This document shows, piece by piece, positions 18,901 through 27,232 of a stretch of 64,000 bases of DNA; within the stretch, counting starts at the first letter, position 1; every line of letters begins with the position of its first letter. This stretch comes from Dyadobacter bucti (lineage in GTDB: Bacteria > Bacteroidota > Bacteroidia > Cytophagales > Spirosomataceae): the NCBI RefSeq assembly GCF_005869225.1, contig NZ_SWFP01000003.1, positions 186,001-250,000 of the forward strand, given 5' to 3'. Under the pieces are notes generated by a model, which saw only the letters and a program-made list of their open reading frames with translations, did no database searches and was not told the DNA's origin. A program made the position numbers and the translations under genes.

Positions 18901-20049
18901 ATGAACCGTAGAAATTTCTTCGAAAAGGCAATTCCGGCTGGCTTTGCACTCGGCACAGTAGCAACCTCTTGTGTGCCCAAAACCCAGCTTCAGTATCCCG
19001 ACAAACATTTCCATATCAACCGCGGCTATCACCAGATACCAAAATTGCGGTTGTCCATGGACCGGATTGTGAAAGAAACGGTTGGCCTTCGTCCCTTCCG
19101 GGCATCGGGGCCAAGGCTGGATGTCGAACAGCTGGGTAACAAGACCATCGTACATAATTATGGGCACGGAGGCAGCGGCTGGTCGCTTTCCTGGGGGACC
19201 GGAAACATTACACGCAATAAGGTACTGGCAACAAACGAGAAGAAAATTGCTTTACTGGGATGCGGTACCGTTGGAATAGCTACTGCCCGTTTGTTGCAGG
19301 AAAGCGGCTGTGAAGTGACAATTTACACAAAGGACGTCCCGCCCAATATTACCAGTAACCTGGCGACCGGTACGTGGTCACCAGCTTCGCGGGTATGTGA
19401 CGTAAAGGTGGCGAAACCGGATTTTAAGGCTATCTGGGAAGAGGCAACACGATTTTCTTTCCGTAGATTTCAGTTCCTTTTGGGTATGAATGACATAGCC
19501 TGCTGGGCCGAGGAATACAGTGTTTTTAATGAGACACCCGCATATATTCCCGGCGCCGGAGGAGAAGATTTTGAAATTGAGGGACTGTTACCCGAACGTG
19601 TAAGACTGGGAGCCAAAGAACATCCGTTCAAAGCCGGATACGTCACCCGCCGGTCCAACATGATGTTCAACATTCCGACATATCTCAGGCATCACCTGAC
19701 AGATTTTATGATGTTTGGCGGAAAGGTGAAGATACACGAGATTAAGAAATTGGAAGATATCGACGCACTGCCGGAAAAAGTAATAGTGAATTGTATGGGC
19801 CTGGGCGCCAAGCCGGTATTCAATGATACGGAGCTCACGCCAGTATCCGGGCAGCTTTCTTGCCTTATCCCGCAAAGTGATATCAATTATAAATTATACA
19901 CCCAGGGTGCTAATTTTATCTCGCGTAAGGACGGGATTTATATAGGCAGCAACGGTATCGTAGGCAACTGGGACACGACCCCCAGCAAGGAACAGACGGA
20001 AAAAACCGTTGGCATCCTCGAAAAGTTGATGCGGGAGATGAAGGGGTGA
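18901..20049 (+). CDS. Tat-exported FAD-dependent oxidoreductase (D-amino-acid-oxidase fold)
   Basis: The 382-residue protein starts with a twin-arginine motif (NRRNFFEKAIPAGFALG) followed by VATSC, which looks like a lipobox, so it may be a Tat-exported lipoprotein. The FAD motif KIALLGCGTVGIATARLL begins near residue 117. The rest resembles D-amino-acid/glycine oxidases (GTWSPASR, VIVNCMGLGA, PVSGQLSCLIPQ, GIYIGSN). Substrate is unknown; the DAO fold suggests an amine or amino acid. A purine-rich repeat array starts just after its stop. Confidence 0.85.
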   Translation: MNRRNFFEKAIPAGFALGTVATSCVPKTQLQYPDKHFHINRGYHQIPKLRLSMDRIVKETVGLRPFRASGPRLDVEQLGNKTIVHNYGHGGSGWSLSWGTGNITRNKVLATNEKKIALLGCGTVGIATARLLQESGCEVTIYTKDVPPNITSNLATGTWSPASRVCDVKVAKPDFKAIWEEATRFSFRRFQFLLGMNDIACWAEEYSVFNETPAYIPGAGGEDFEIEGLLPERVRLGAKEHPFKAGYVTRRSNMMFNIPTYLRHHLTDFMMFGGKVKIHEIKKLEDIDALPEKVIVNCMGLGAKPVFNDTELTPVSGQLSCLIPQSDINYKLYTQGANFISRKDGIYIGSNGIVGNWDTTPSKEQTEKTVGILEKLMREMKG

Positions 20050-20140
20050 CGGAGAATGGAGGAAAGGAGAATGGAGGAAAGGGAGGATGGAGGAACGGAA
20101 GGAAGGGGAGAATGGAAGGAAAGGGAAGACCGGAAGGAAT
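20050..20140. repeat. Purine-rich degenerate tandem repeat array (about 8 bp)
   Basis: Directly after the stop of the flavoprotein gene, units such as GGAGAATG and GAGGAAAG recur with a period near 8 bp for about 90 bp. The plus strand is almost entirely purine. It lies immediately before a pair of GC-rich hairpins. Confidence 0.7.
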
Positions 20141-20160
20141 AGCACGAGAAAATTGACGCC

Positions 20161-20206
20161 GGAGCCCGACGGGCTCCCATACCTCAACCATGGGCATAGC
20201 CCGTGG
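20161..20206. repeat. REP-like twin hairpin element
   Basis: Two adjacent hairpins each have a 3-nt loop: GGAGCCC-GAC-GGGCTCC (20161-20177) and CCATGGGC-ATA-GCCCGTGG (20188-20206, one G-T pair). They are joined by a 10-nt linker and lie 26 bp before the ATG of the peptidase gene. The form resembles REP/BIME elements mobilised by RAYT transposases; no such transposase is in the window. Confidence 0.6.
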
Positions 20207-20231
20207 AACTCAGAAAGTAAAACGAATAACT

Positions 20232-22145
20232 ATGAAAAAATCCCTATCCCTGGCCGGCCTGCTGCTGCTCTCCGGGGCGATATTCGGGCAAAATGTTCTG
20301 TCGCCGGAACAACTATGGAAACTGGGGCGGGTATCTGCTCTGGGGCTCTCCAAAAGCAAAAAAGAGATTATCTATTCGGTCAGTACACCGGATGCAGCAG
20401 AGAACAAAAGCAATCGCAAGACTTACCTGCTTCCGCTGGCAGGCGGTGCGGCAGTGGAAATAAAAAGTACTGAGGGACTACTTCCGAACGACAGGATTTC
20501 TCCGGACGGTAAGTTCATCATCAGCAGCGATGCTGTTAAGGTTCTTGACATTACCGGAGCTGATAAGTACCCGGACCTCAAAAAATCCAATGCCTATGTT
20601 TTTACCTCCCTGAACTACCGGCATTGGGATACCTGGGAGGACGGGAAATTCGATCATGTTTTTGTAGCACCTTACGGGAACGGGAAAGCAGGGGCGGGTA
20701 AGAAGGATATCATGGCGGGTGAAAATTTTGACTGTCCTCAAAAACCCTTTGGAGGGGACGAGGATTTTATCTGGCATCCCGATAGCAAGCGCGTCCTTTA
20801 TGTCACGAAAAAGAAGTTCGGGACAGACTATACCGTCAGCACGAATACCGATCTGTATGAATATGATATTGAAAAAGGCACTACGAAAAATCTGACGGAA
20901 GATAATAAAGGTTATGACGTAGCTCCGGCGTATAATGCAAAGGGCGAATTGGCCTGGTTGCAGATGAAACGGGACGGATATGAATCTGATAAACAGGATC
21001 TTGTTGTAAGCAATGGACATGGGAACATTAATCTTACGGGCCAGCGGGATGATATTCATGTAGATGGGTTCAAGTGGGGAGACGATAATAAAACGATTTT
21101 TTTCTGGGCGGCGACCGACGGGACAGTCCAGCTTTTTAAGGTGAATTATCCGGGACTTACAATGATAGCGCCGATCATTACGCAGATCACCAAAGGTGAT
21201 TTTGATATCAATGGAGTGCACGGACAGGTTGGAAATACGCTGATCGTTTCACGGAGCGACATGAACCATGCAGTTGAATTATTTACTGTAAATATAGATT
21301 CCGGGGAAATGAGGCAGCTTACGCATGTAAATGATGCTATTTACAGTAAACTCCCGATGTGCAAAACCGAGCGTAAATTCGTCACGACCACCGACGGAAA
21401 GCAAATGCTTGTGTGGGTGATATACCCTCCTGCTTTCGATCCTTCAAAAAAATACCCGGCACTGCTTTATTGCCAGGGAGGCCCGCAGGCGGCTTTGACA
21501 CAATTTTATTCCTTCAGATGGAATTTTCAGCTGATGGCGTCTCAAGGATACATTATTGTTGCACCGAACAGGCGCGGGATGCCTGGGCACGGTACCCAAT
21601 GGAACGAGCAGGTAAGCAAAGACTGGGGAGGACAGGTGATGGACGATTATCTGTCAGCGATCGATGCAGAATCACAGCAACCTTATGTGGATAAAAGCAG
21701 GCTGGGCTGCGTGGGGGCTAGTTTTGGAGGATTTTCTGTATTTGCCCTGGAAGGTTTGCACAATGGCCGTTTTAAAACATTTGTTTCGCACGACGGAGTT
21801 TTCGATTTCAGGAGCATGTACGGGACTACCGATGAAATGTTTTTCGAAAACTGGGAAAAAGGTGGTAACTACTGGGAAAAGGGCAATGCGGTAGCGCAGC
21901 GTTCATTCAGCCAGTCGCCGAGTAATTTTGTGGAAAAGTGGAATACACCCATTTTTATTATCCAGGGCGGAAAAGACTACCGCGTTCCCATTGAGCAGGG
22001 CTTGCAGGCTTTCCAGGCTGTGCAATTGAAAGGGATTAAAAGCAAGTTATTATACCTGCCCGACGAAAATCACTGGGTATTGAGCGCGCAGAATGCCTTA
22101 GTCTGGCAGCGGGAATTTTTTGCCTGGCTAAAAGAAACTTTGTAG
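20232..22145 (+). CDS. S9 family peptidase (prolyl oligopeptidase/DPP-IV type)
   Basis: The 637-residue protein has a cleavable signal peptide (KKSLSLAGLLLLSGAIFGQ), a beta-propeller region with TolB-like blades (residues about 30-370), and a C-terminal alpha/beta-hydrolase domain. The nucleophile is Ser497 in GASFGGF. RRGMPGHGTQW and the C-terminal DENHWV, with the catalytic histidine, complete the S9 pattern. It should cleave peptides in the periplasm. The ATG at 20232 gives the signal peptide; the frame is open upstream through the REP-like element. Confidence 0.93.
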   Translation: MKKSLSLAGLLLLSGAIFGQNVLSPEQLWKLGRVSALGLSKSKKEIIYSVSTPDAAENKSNRKTYLLPLAGGAAVEIKSTEGLLPNDRISPDGKFIISSDAVKVLDITGADKYPDLKKSNAYVFTSLNYRHWDTWEDGKFDHVFVAPYGNGKAGAGKKDIMAGENFDCPQKPFGGDEDFIWHPDSKRVLYVTKKKFGTDYTVSTNTDLYEYDIEKGTTKNLTEDNKGYDVAPAYNAKGELAWLQMKRDGYESDKQDLVVSNGHGNINLTGQRDDIHVDGFKWGDDNKTIFFWAATDGTVQLFKVNYPGLTMIAPIITQITKGDFDINGVHGQVGNTLIVSRSDMNHAVELFTVNIDSGEMRQLTHVNDAIYSKLPMCKTERKFVTTTDGKQMLVWVIYPPAFDPSKKYPALLYCQGGPQAALTQFYSFRWNFQLMASQGYIIVAPNRRGMPGHGTQWNEQVSKDWGGQVMDDYLSAIDAESQQPYVDKSRLGCVGASFGGFSVFALEGLHNGRFKTFVSHDGVFDFRSMYGTTDEMFFENWEKGGNYWEKGNAVAQRSFSQSPSNFVEKWNTPIFIIQGGKDYRVPIEQGLQAFQAVQLKGIKSKLLYLPDENHWVLSAQNALVWQREFFAWLKETL

Positions 22146-22152
22146 GCAGCTA

Positions 22153-22896
22153 TTATTTAATTACCCTGCCAATACGCAACAGCGTAGGGAAACGGAACTC
22201 TTTCTTCTCGCCGTCTCCCCACGCTTTTTTAAAATCATCTAAAACCGCATCAACAGGATTTTCAGTATTGGTTTTCAGATAATGTTGCACCGCTGACCAG
22301 GTATTGAGATACCCTTTCAGATCTTCAATTGTCCACATTGCTCTTTGGGCAAATTTTTCGGAGACCGGTATTTCCTTAAAAGGGAAAGGAATGTTTTTGT
22401 ATTCATTGTCGATATACTTACGCTCAGGATCCCAGTAATCGTCCAGGATGTCGGCGTACAAATGTCTGATGACAAGGTTGATAGCCTCGTCGGATTCGGG
22501 CAGGTTGTAGCCGATCGCGGCGATAATGCCACCATTTTTCAATGTTACATTTACTTTGGCATAAAACCGGTCAAAATCGAACCAGTGAATGGCCTGGGCA
22601 ACGGTGATCAGATCAAACTGGCTTACTGTAAAGGCATTTTCTTCAGCACTGGAAACCTCATATACAATGTTGTCCTTTTTTGCTGCCTTCGAAATCTGTT
22701 TTTCGCTGATGTCGGTAGCATAAACTTTGTCAAAATGCTCAGCCAGCTGCACCGCCAGCTGGCCGTTGCCGGTTCCGCAGTCCCAGGCTGTGTTTTTGTT
22801 TGGAACAAAGGACAAGATAAAATCAAAGGCCTCGCGCGGATAGGACGGGCGGAATGTCGCGTAACCGTCAGCTTGTTTTGAGAAATTATCCTTCAT
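22153..22896 (-). CDS. Class I SAM-dependent methyltransferase
   Basis: This 247-residue cytoplasmic enzyme has the class I motif I AWDCGTGNGQLAVQLAEHF, an acidic residue after the second strand (YATDIS), and a motif IV-like block FDLITVAQAIHWFDFDRF. The last pattern matches the trans-aconitate-methyltransferase-like group. The opening KDNFSKQADGYATFRPSYP is typical of this family in Bacteroidota. The substrate is unknown. It is convergent with the S9 peptidase and follows the esterase gene by 26 bp, so the two may form an operon. Confidence 0.88.
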   Translation of the reverse strand: MKDNFSKQADGYATFRPSYPREAFDFILSFVPNKNTAWDCGTGNGQLAVQLAEHFDKVYATDISEKQISKAAKKDNIVYEVSSAEENAFTVSQFDLITVAQAIHWFDFDRFYAKVNVTLKNGGIIAAIGYNLPESDEAINLVIRHLYADILDDYWDPERKYIDNEYKNIPFPFKEIPVSEKFAQRAMWTIEDLKGYLNTWSAVQHYLKTNTENPVDAVLDDFKKAWGDGEKKEFRFPTLLRIGRVIK

Positions 22897-22922
22897 ATTC
22901 TTATTGTTTCCGTGACTGATAG

Positions 22923-23795
22923 TTAACGATGAAAACTCTGTCCGACGAACTTCATTACTTCCGGCAAAGCAGTTCTCCAGTAAACCCAGGTATGGCCACC
23001 ATCTCTTACTCGGAATTCATGCGGGATACCTTTGTCGGTCATGGCTGCGTGCAGGTGCATGTTACCCTTGATCAGGAAATCGTCGTCGCCGCAATCAATG
23101 TAATATTTGATTGTTTTCAGCTTTTCTACGGGAGTGGTTTCAATGATCTTGAAAATTGAATTCTTATACCAGTGCTCCGAAAGGCGGTCTTTACCCGGTG
23201 CTGCTTTTCCAAACAAATTGGTAAATAACCCATCCCATCTTTCCGCTGGCATAGCCGATATCTCTTCGTCAGTCCAGAAAGCCCCGCTTAAAGGTGCTGC
23301 TGAGGCGAACAGATCCGGATGTTTGGTCGCCAAAAGCATGGTGCCAAATCCACCCATCGACAAGCCAGCGACGGCCCGAAACTCCTTTTTTGCCCTGATC
23401 CTGTACGTTGACTCGATGTGTGGCATGAACTCCTGAACAAAAAAATCTTCGTATTTGGCTTTGCCGTCAGAACTGTTCATGTAAAACGTAACGCCGGCAT
23501 CCGGCATCACGATGATCATTGCCGGAGCCTCGCCGCTGTTGATTGCTTTGTCTGCAATGTGCTGTGCCTCACCAAATTGTGTCCATCCTGTTTCATCATC
23601 CGAGTAACCATGCAGCAGATATAGTACCGGATAGCTTCTGTTTGTTTTTTCATAATCGGCCGGCAGGTAAATACTGTATTCCATTTCTTTGCTGAGCAGC
23701 GCGCTCTTTACTTTCAGGCTTTCTTTAATAAGCCCCTGCTGGGCAATAGATTGAAGCGAAATGAGCAAAAAAGCAAGCAGTGTAAATTTTTTCAT
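22923..23795 (-). CDS. Secreted esterase of the esterase D/feruloyl-esterase type
   Basis: The 290-residue protein has a signal peptide (KKFTLLAFLLISLQSIAQQ) and an alpha/beta-hydrolase fold. The nucleophile is Ser146 in GLSMGGFG, preceded by YPVLYLLHGYSDDETGW, and the catalytic histidine is in DGGHTWVYW. The family hydrolyses carboxyl esters such as acetyl or feruloyl groups on sugars. The actual substrate is not known. It probably heads a two-gene unit with the methyltransferase. Confidence 0.9.
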   Translation of the reverse strand: MKKFTLLAFLLISLQSIAQQGLIKESLKVKSALLSKEMEYSIYLPADYEKTNRSYPVLYLLHGYSDDETGWTQFGEAQHIADKAINSGEAPAMIIVMPDAGVTFYMNSSDGKAKYEDFFVQEFMPHIESTYRIRAKKEFRAVAGLSMGGFGTMLLATKHPDLFASAAPLSGAFWTDEEISAMPAERWDGLFTNLFGKAAPGKDRLSEHWYKNSIFKIIETTPVEKLKTIKYYIDCGDDDFLIKGNMHLHAAMTDKGIPHEFRVRDGGHTWVYWRTALPEVMKFVGQSFHR

Positions 23796-23851
23796 AGAAA
23801 AGGCAATTGTGGTTTGGTTAAAAAATCAGCGCAGGCGAAATGCCACTTTGG

Positions 23852-24031
23852 TCAGTCTTTCAGGATATACCTCCTGCGGATATCGTTGATCAGGAATTTT
23901 TTTTGGGCGGTAAAACTTTCGGGGTGCATGGTTTCGAATATCACATTCCACTCATTAAATCTTCGCGCATCTTCTTTTTCAAAGGCAGCCGCATCAATTT
24001 TTTTCTCTTTTAAATATTCTTTGAATTCCAT
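23852..24031 (-). CDS. Small conserved protein of 59 residues
   Basis: A minus-strand frame from ATG 24031 to TGA 23852 encodes MEFKEYLKEKKIDAAAFEK at its N-terminus and ends in AQKKFLINDIRRRYILKD. It is rich in charged residues with a WNVIFETMHPESF core. I recall similar short proteins with an FLIN-IRRKY end in other Cytophagales, so I take it as a real gene. No function is known. It is divergent from the threonine aldolase gene (55-bp gap) and lies 56 bp upstream of the esterase start, on the same strand, so it may lead that operon. Confidence 0.7.
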   Translation of the reverse strand: MEFKEYLKEKKIDAAAFEKEDARRFNEWNVIFETMHPESFTAQKKFLINDIRRRYILKD

Positions 24032-24086
24032 GATCGTAATTTTGAATGCAATATATCAGTTTAATGGGTTCAAGCAATTTACGGGA

Positions 24087-25121
24087 ATGAAGAAAACCAG
24101 CGGTCCGATGACCATCGACTTACGCAGCGACACAGTTACCAGGCCAACGAAGGAAATGCAGCAGGCCATGTGGGCAGCCGAGCTGGGGGATGATGTGATG
24201 GGTGACGATCCTACGGTCAATGCGTTGCAGGAAAAGGCCGCGAAACTTTTTAATATGGAAGATGCGCTGTTTTGTCCCTCGGGAACTATGACCAACCAGT
24301 TGGCGATAAGAGTGCATACACAGCCGGGAAGTGATGTCATTTGTGACAAATATTCGCACATATACCTTTATGAAGGCGGTGGGATTATGCTCAATTCACT
24401 TTCATCCGTAAAACTCCTCGATGGCAACCGCGGAAGATTGTCAGCCGTGCAGGTAGCTGAGGCGATCAGTCCGGAAAATGACATACATTCAACGCTCACA
24501 AGGCTGGTCTCGCTGGAAAATACCATGAATAAGGGAGGCGGCTGTTATTATGATTTTGAAGAGATCAAAGCCATTCGTGAAGTATGCCGGGCACATGGAA
24601 TACCGCTACACCTGGACGGGGCAAGGTTGTTCAACGCACTGGTAGAAACCGGAGAATCGCCAGCGCAATATGGACGGGAATTTGATACCATCAGTATTTG
24701 CCTTTCCAAAGGGCTGGGATGCCCGGTGGGTTCTTTGTTGATTGGTACCAAAGCTTCGATCAACAAAGCGAGGCGTTTCAGGAAAGTAATGGGCGGTGGC
24801 TGGCGGCAGGCCGGGTTTCTGGCCGCAGCCGGGATTTACGCGCTCGATCATCATGTTGCCCGGTTGAAAGAGGATCATATCAGGGCCAGGCAGATCGGCG
24901 ACATGTTTTCAGACAAACCGGAAGTGGAAGAAGTATTTCCGGTTGATACAAATATCGTCATCATAAGGCTGGCCCCTTCTGTTCCCGAAACTGACTATGT
25001 CCAAAAACTGGCGGAGTCCGGAATCCGTGCCGTGACTTTTGGTAAAAATCTGGTGCGTTTTGTGACCCACCTGGATTTTACAGATGAACATCTTAACGAG
25101 ATGCAGCGGAGGATCGGATAG
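24087..25121 (+). CDS. Low-specificity L-threonine aldolase
   Basis: This PLP enzyme (344 residues, fold type I) cleaves L-threonine or L-allo-threonine to glycine and acetaldehyde. The PLP lysine is Lys208 in CLSKGLGCPVGS. The landmarks IDLRSDTVTRPT, LGDDVMGDDPTVN, FCPSGTMTNQLA, HLDGARLFNA and the C-terminal VRFVTHLDFT are those of the family. ATG 24087 was chosen; ATG 24108, seven codons downstream and directly before TIDLRSD, is equally possible. The frame is open far upstream to 23751, but that part overlaps the divergent small gene and the esterase signal peptide. Confidence 0.93.
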   Translation: MKKTSGPMTIDLRSDTVTRPTKEMQQAMWAAELGDDVMGDDPTVNALQEKAAKLFNMEDALFCPSGTMTNQLAIRVHTQPGSDVICDKYSHIYLYEGGGIMLNSLSSVKLLDGNRGRLSAVQVAEAISPENDIHSTLTRLVSLENTMNKGGGCYYDFEEIKAIREVCRAHGIPLHLDGARLFNALVETGESPAQYGREFDTISICLSKGLGCPVGSLLIGTKASINKARRFRKVMGGGWRQAGFLAAAGIYALDHHVARLKEDHIRARQIGDMFSDKPEVEEVFPVDTNIVIIRLAPSVPETDYVQKLAESGIRAVTFGKNLVRFVTHLDFTDEHLNEMQRRIG

Positions 25122-25126
25122 GGAAA

Positions 25127-25528
25127 TTATACTTCAGGTATAATTTCCTCGTATTCGTATTCCGAATTAGGCCCCTGGTAGATCACCTTCATTCCCGACA
25201 GGTCGGCTACGTAGGTATGAATACCCGCCTCGCCGATTTCTCTGAGAAACGTAGGATAGTCCGTCAGCCCCTCCTGATTACGTTTGATCGCGGCTTTCAC
25301 ATCTTCCAGTTTAAATGTTTCCTCACATTCAAACTCGGGCATATCGCCCTGGATGGTCAGCTTTTCCCCGTTGACTGCGGTGTAAGTACGTTTATGATTC
25401 CGCACTTTTATTTCATAATTGTCGACACCCACGGCCTTCAGGTTTTTTACAAAATATGGGAAAGCCTGTCCCTCCGACCGCTTTTCCACGTTTTCTATGA
25501 GTTCTTCGCTCAATTCGATGATTTCCAT
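25127..25528 (-). CDS. DUF1398 family protein
   Basis: The 133-residue protein matches the DUF1398 group (phage envelope-protein-like, also called YbcV-like) by its order FPYFVKNLKAVGVDNYEI, TFKLEDVKAAIKRNQEG and TDYPTFLREIGEAGIHTYVADL. The family fold is known but its function is not. There is no signal peptide or membrane segment. ATG 25528 was preferred because the upstream extension to 25648 crosses the predicted promoter. It is convergent with the threonine aldolase gene, only 5 bp apart. Confidence 0.8.
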   Translation of the reverse strand: MEIIELSEELIENVEKRSEGQAFPYFVKNLKAVGVDNYEIKVRNHKRTYTAVNGEKLTIQGDMPEFECEETFKLEDVKAAIKRNQEGLTDYPTFLREIGEAGIHTYVADLSGMKVIYQGPNSEYEYEEIIPEV

Positions 25529-25598
25529 AACAGTGCTTTCTAAAAAATGGCTACTAACTATTGGTCTGCCAAACTGCGGATTCGGCTGTAATGTTGTT

Positions 25599-25627
25599 AC
25601 AAAATATAAAAAAAGTTCGGGATACAA
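25599..25627 (-). promoter_or_regulatory. Probable promoter of the DUF1398 gene
   Basis: On the minus strand TTG (25627-25625), 18 bp, then TATTTTGT (25606-25599) resembles the Bacteroidota promoter. It lies 70 bp before the chosen ATG. Confidence 0.4.
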
Positions 25628-25665
25628 TACCTGTGCCAGTTGAGGCATGAACCCTCCTGTACACT

Positions 25666-26358
25666 TTAGCTAATTCTCAGGGTATTAATAGCCTGTACCC
25701 ACTCTTCTTTTTGACAAATCCTGCATACTGCGGTTCCAGGCTGGTGTTTTTCCGTGTGACCGCAAAATGCGCACGAATGGTGCCCTTCCTCGAGAATCAT
25801 ATTGCTCTTTTTAAGATAACGTTCGGGTAGAAGCGGCAACCCGTATTTTACATGCTCATCGGTGAAGAAGAACACGCTTACTTCTCCGGAGGGTTCCAGG
25901 TAAGCACTTCGGACCTGTCCCAGGTGCTCAATGCTCTTTACGCGTAATTCGGAAAAAAATTCGTCCTGCGCCAGTGTTTCCTTGCGGAATTCAGAAATAG
26001 AAAACCTTCCGTCGTGAATGAGACATACCGTCTTACCTTCGACCAACTTCTCAAACCAGGAGATTTTCCCGGTAAGCCAGGTCACCAGCCGGTAGAGCAA
26101 AATGATAGTACTGAATACGACCAGGGCCGGAATAATACCTACATCTTCATAAAACATCGGATCGCCCGCGGCAGAACCCAGGGCAATAATGATTACCGTC
26201 TCGAAGATGGACAGTTGCCTGACACCACGTTTGCCTGTGATTCGCAACGCAGCCAGCAGGAATACAAACATGATGGTTGACCGGAATACTACTTCTGCGA
26301 GAAATATTGGCGGTAATTCATTGAGCAGCACGCGCTCCCATTCAAAGATTTCTTTCAT
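25666..26358 (-). CDS. DUF421 (YetF-like) membrane protein with a C-terminal zinc-ribbon
   Basis: The 230-residue protein has three hydrophobic helices in the first half (about residues 15-40, 45-65 and 70-95) with RITGKRGVRQLSIFE and IIALGSAAGDPMFYED, which mark DUF421. The cytoplasmic part follows (LVEGKTVCLIHDGRFS, ELRVKSIEHLGQVRSAYLEPSGEVS). Beyond the usual end there is a tail with SCAFCGHTEKHQPGTAVCRIC, two CxxC pairs that should bind one zinc ion. The role of DUF421 proteins is unknown; in Bacillus they are linked to the envelope and spores. ATG 26358 was chosen as the first one giving a normal length. Confidence 0.82.
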   Translation of the reverse strand: MKEIFEWERVLLNELPPIFLAEVVFRSTIMFVFLLAALRITGKRGVRQLSIFETVIIIALGSAAGDPMFYEDVGIIPALVVFSTIILLYRLVTWLTGKISWFEKLVEGKTVCLIHDGRFSISEFRKETLAQDEFFSELRVKSIEHLGQVRSAYLEPSGEVSVFFFTDEHVKYGLPLLPERYLKKSNMILEEGHHSCAFCGHTEKHQPGTAVCRICQKEEWVQAINTLRIS

Positions 26359-26410
26359 TTCAGGGTAAAAAGTATAACAGGGAGACCATTGTAATTCCCG
26401 GCGAACAGCC

Positions 26411-26453
26411 AAAAAAAGATGTTACAAAACCATCATTTGGTAAAGTAACATCT
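26411..26453 (-). terminator. Intrinsic terminator upstream of the DUF421 gene
   Basis: A 9-bp stem (26417-26425 with 26445-26453) is followed on the minus strand by seven T. It ends the transcript of the gene at 26481-26831. A second small hairpin (26461-26467 with 26473-26479) lies right after that gene's stop. Confidence 0.7.
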
Positions 26454-26480
26454 AAATCTATCTAGTCTTGTCGACTAGAC

Positions 26481-26831
26481 CTAGTGGGCAATATCGTCGT
26501 CGTTGTGATGTACAATCAAAGAACTTCTGCTATCCAGTTTTTTGATCATTTCGTTTGACATAGCATCGGCGTAAACACCGTAACTACTTACTAATGTGCC
26601 TTTCAGCCCGGTCTTGGATTCGATTGCGTACAGGATAGACGTATCCGCGGGGTCAGTCATACCTTCAAAACGGTATACGTTAACGATATCGAAATCTTCA
26701 GGCGAAAGTGTAAGACAGATACCATCGTCCTGATGAATTTCCAATGCATGCGCCGTCAAATTGAAGTCATAGGTATAACCCTGCCCCTGTAAATCTTCAA
26801 GGGTCTCAATAAGCGTGTCAGGTTCCGACAT
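26481..26831 (-). CDS. Conserved Bacteroidota small protein (often mislabelled PRPP synthetase)
   Basis: The 116-residue acidic protein has the pattern LEDLQGQGYTYDFNL, EDFDIVNVYRFEGMTDPADTSILYAIES and GLKGTLVSSYGVYAD. I know this family from many Bacteroidota, where databases often carry the name phosphoribosylpyrophosphate synthetase. It lacks the length and the PRPP loop of that enzyme, so the name should not be used. No transmembrane segment or metal motif is visible. The ATG at 26831 is preferred to the upstream in-frame starts. Function unknown. Confidence 0.75.
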   Translation of the reverse strand: MSEPDTLIETLEDLQGQGYTYDFNLTAHALEIHQDDGICLTLSPEDFDIVNVYRFEGMTDPADTSILYAIESKTGLKGTLVSSYGVYADAMSNEMIKKLDSRSSLIVHHNDDDIAH

Positions 26832-27232
26832 GTTTTTATTTGATGGACTCGGTTTGTTAACCTTGTCCTGATCTGTGCCTTGCAAGTCCATAAGAATTAA
26901 TGTTAAGGTTATCAATGCTATATGGTATCAGTAAACTGATACTCGCTTTCATTAGGTTATAAGGAAATTGCGGAAGATCGCAAAAGAGGCTTCCCGATAG
27001 CTCCCGCAGCTGGCAATGATTCGATTGAGACACAGAAAAAATTGTGCCCGTCAACGTGCATGAACGGGCATCACGGAAATTGGCCCGAAACAAAATTGGA
27101 ATCGATCAAAGAGTATAAAAGGAGGATGTTTCTGGATTTAATAAATAAGGAATGATGCCGAACATTTTGAGGTACTTTAACCTCAGTTTGGCATCGGGAT
27201 GTAGAATGAAGCTCTTTTTTGCGCCCGATTTA
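26832..27232. other. 401-bp gap with a 3' hairpin
   Basis: No convincing gene is found. Close to the stop of the DUF4249 gene lies a hairpin (27154-27163 with 27186-27195, one wobble pair, plus an inner GAGGT/ACCTC stem). On the minus strand it follows that stop by 37 bp and may end its transcript, although there is no T-tract. The remainder holds the upstream region of the gene at 26481-26831. Confidence 0.5.

Noticed and set aside
26481..26831. Phosphoribosylpyrophosphate synthetase
   Set aside because: The protein is 116 residues and lacks the enzyme's motifs; the common database name is misleading.
26857..27093. Minus-strand frame of 78 codons
   Set aside because: No conserved pattern, and it overlaps the upstream region of the gene at 26481-26831.
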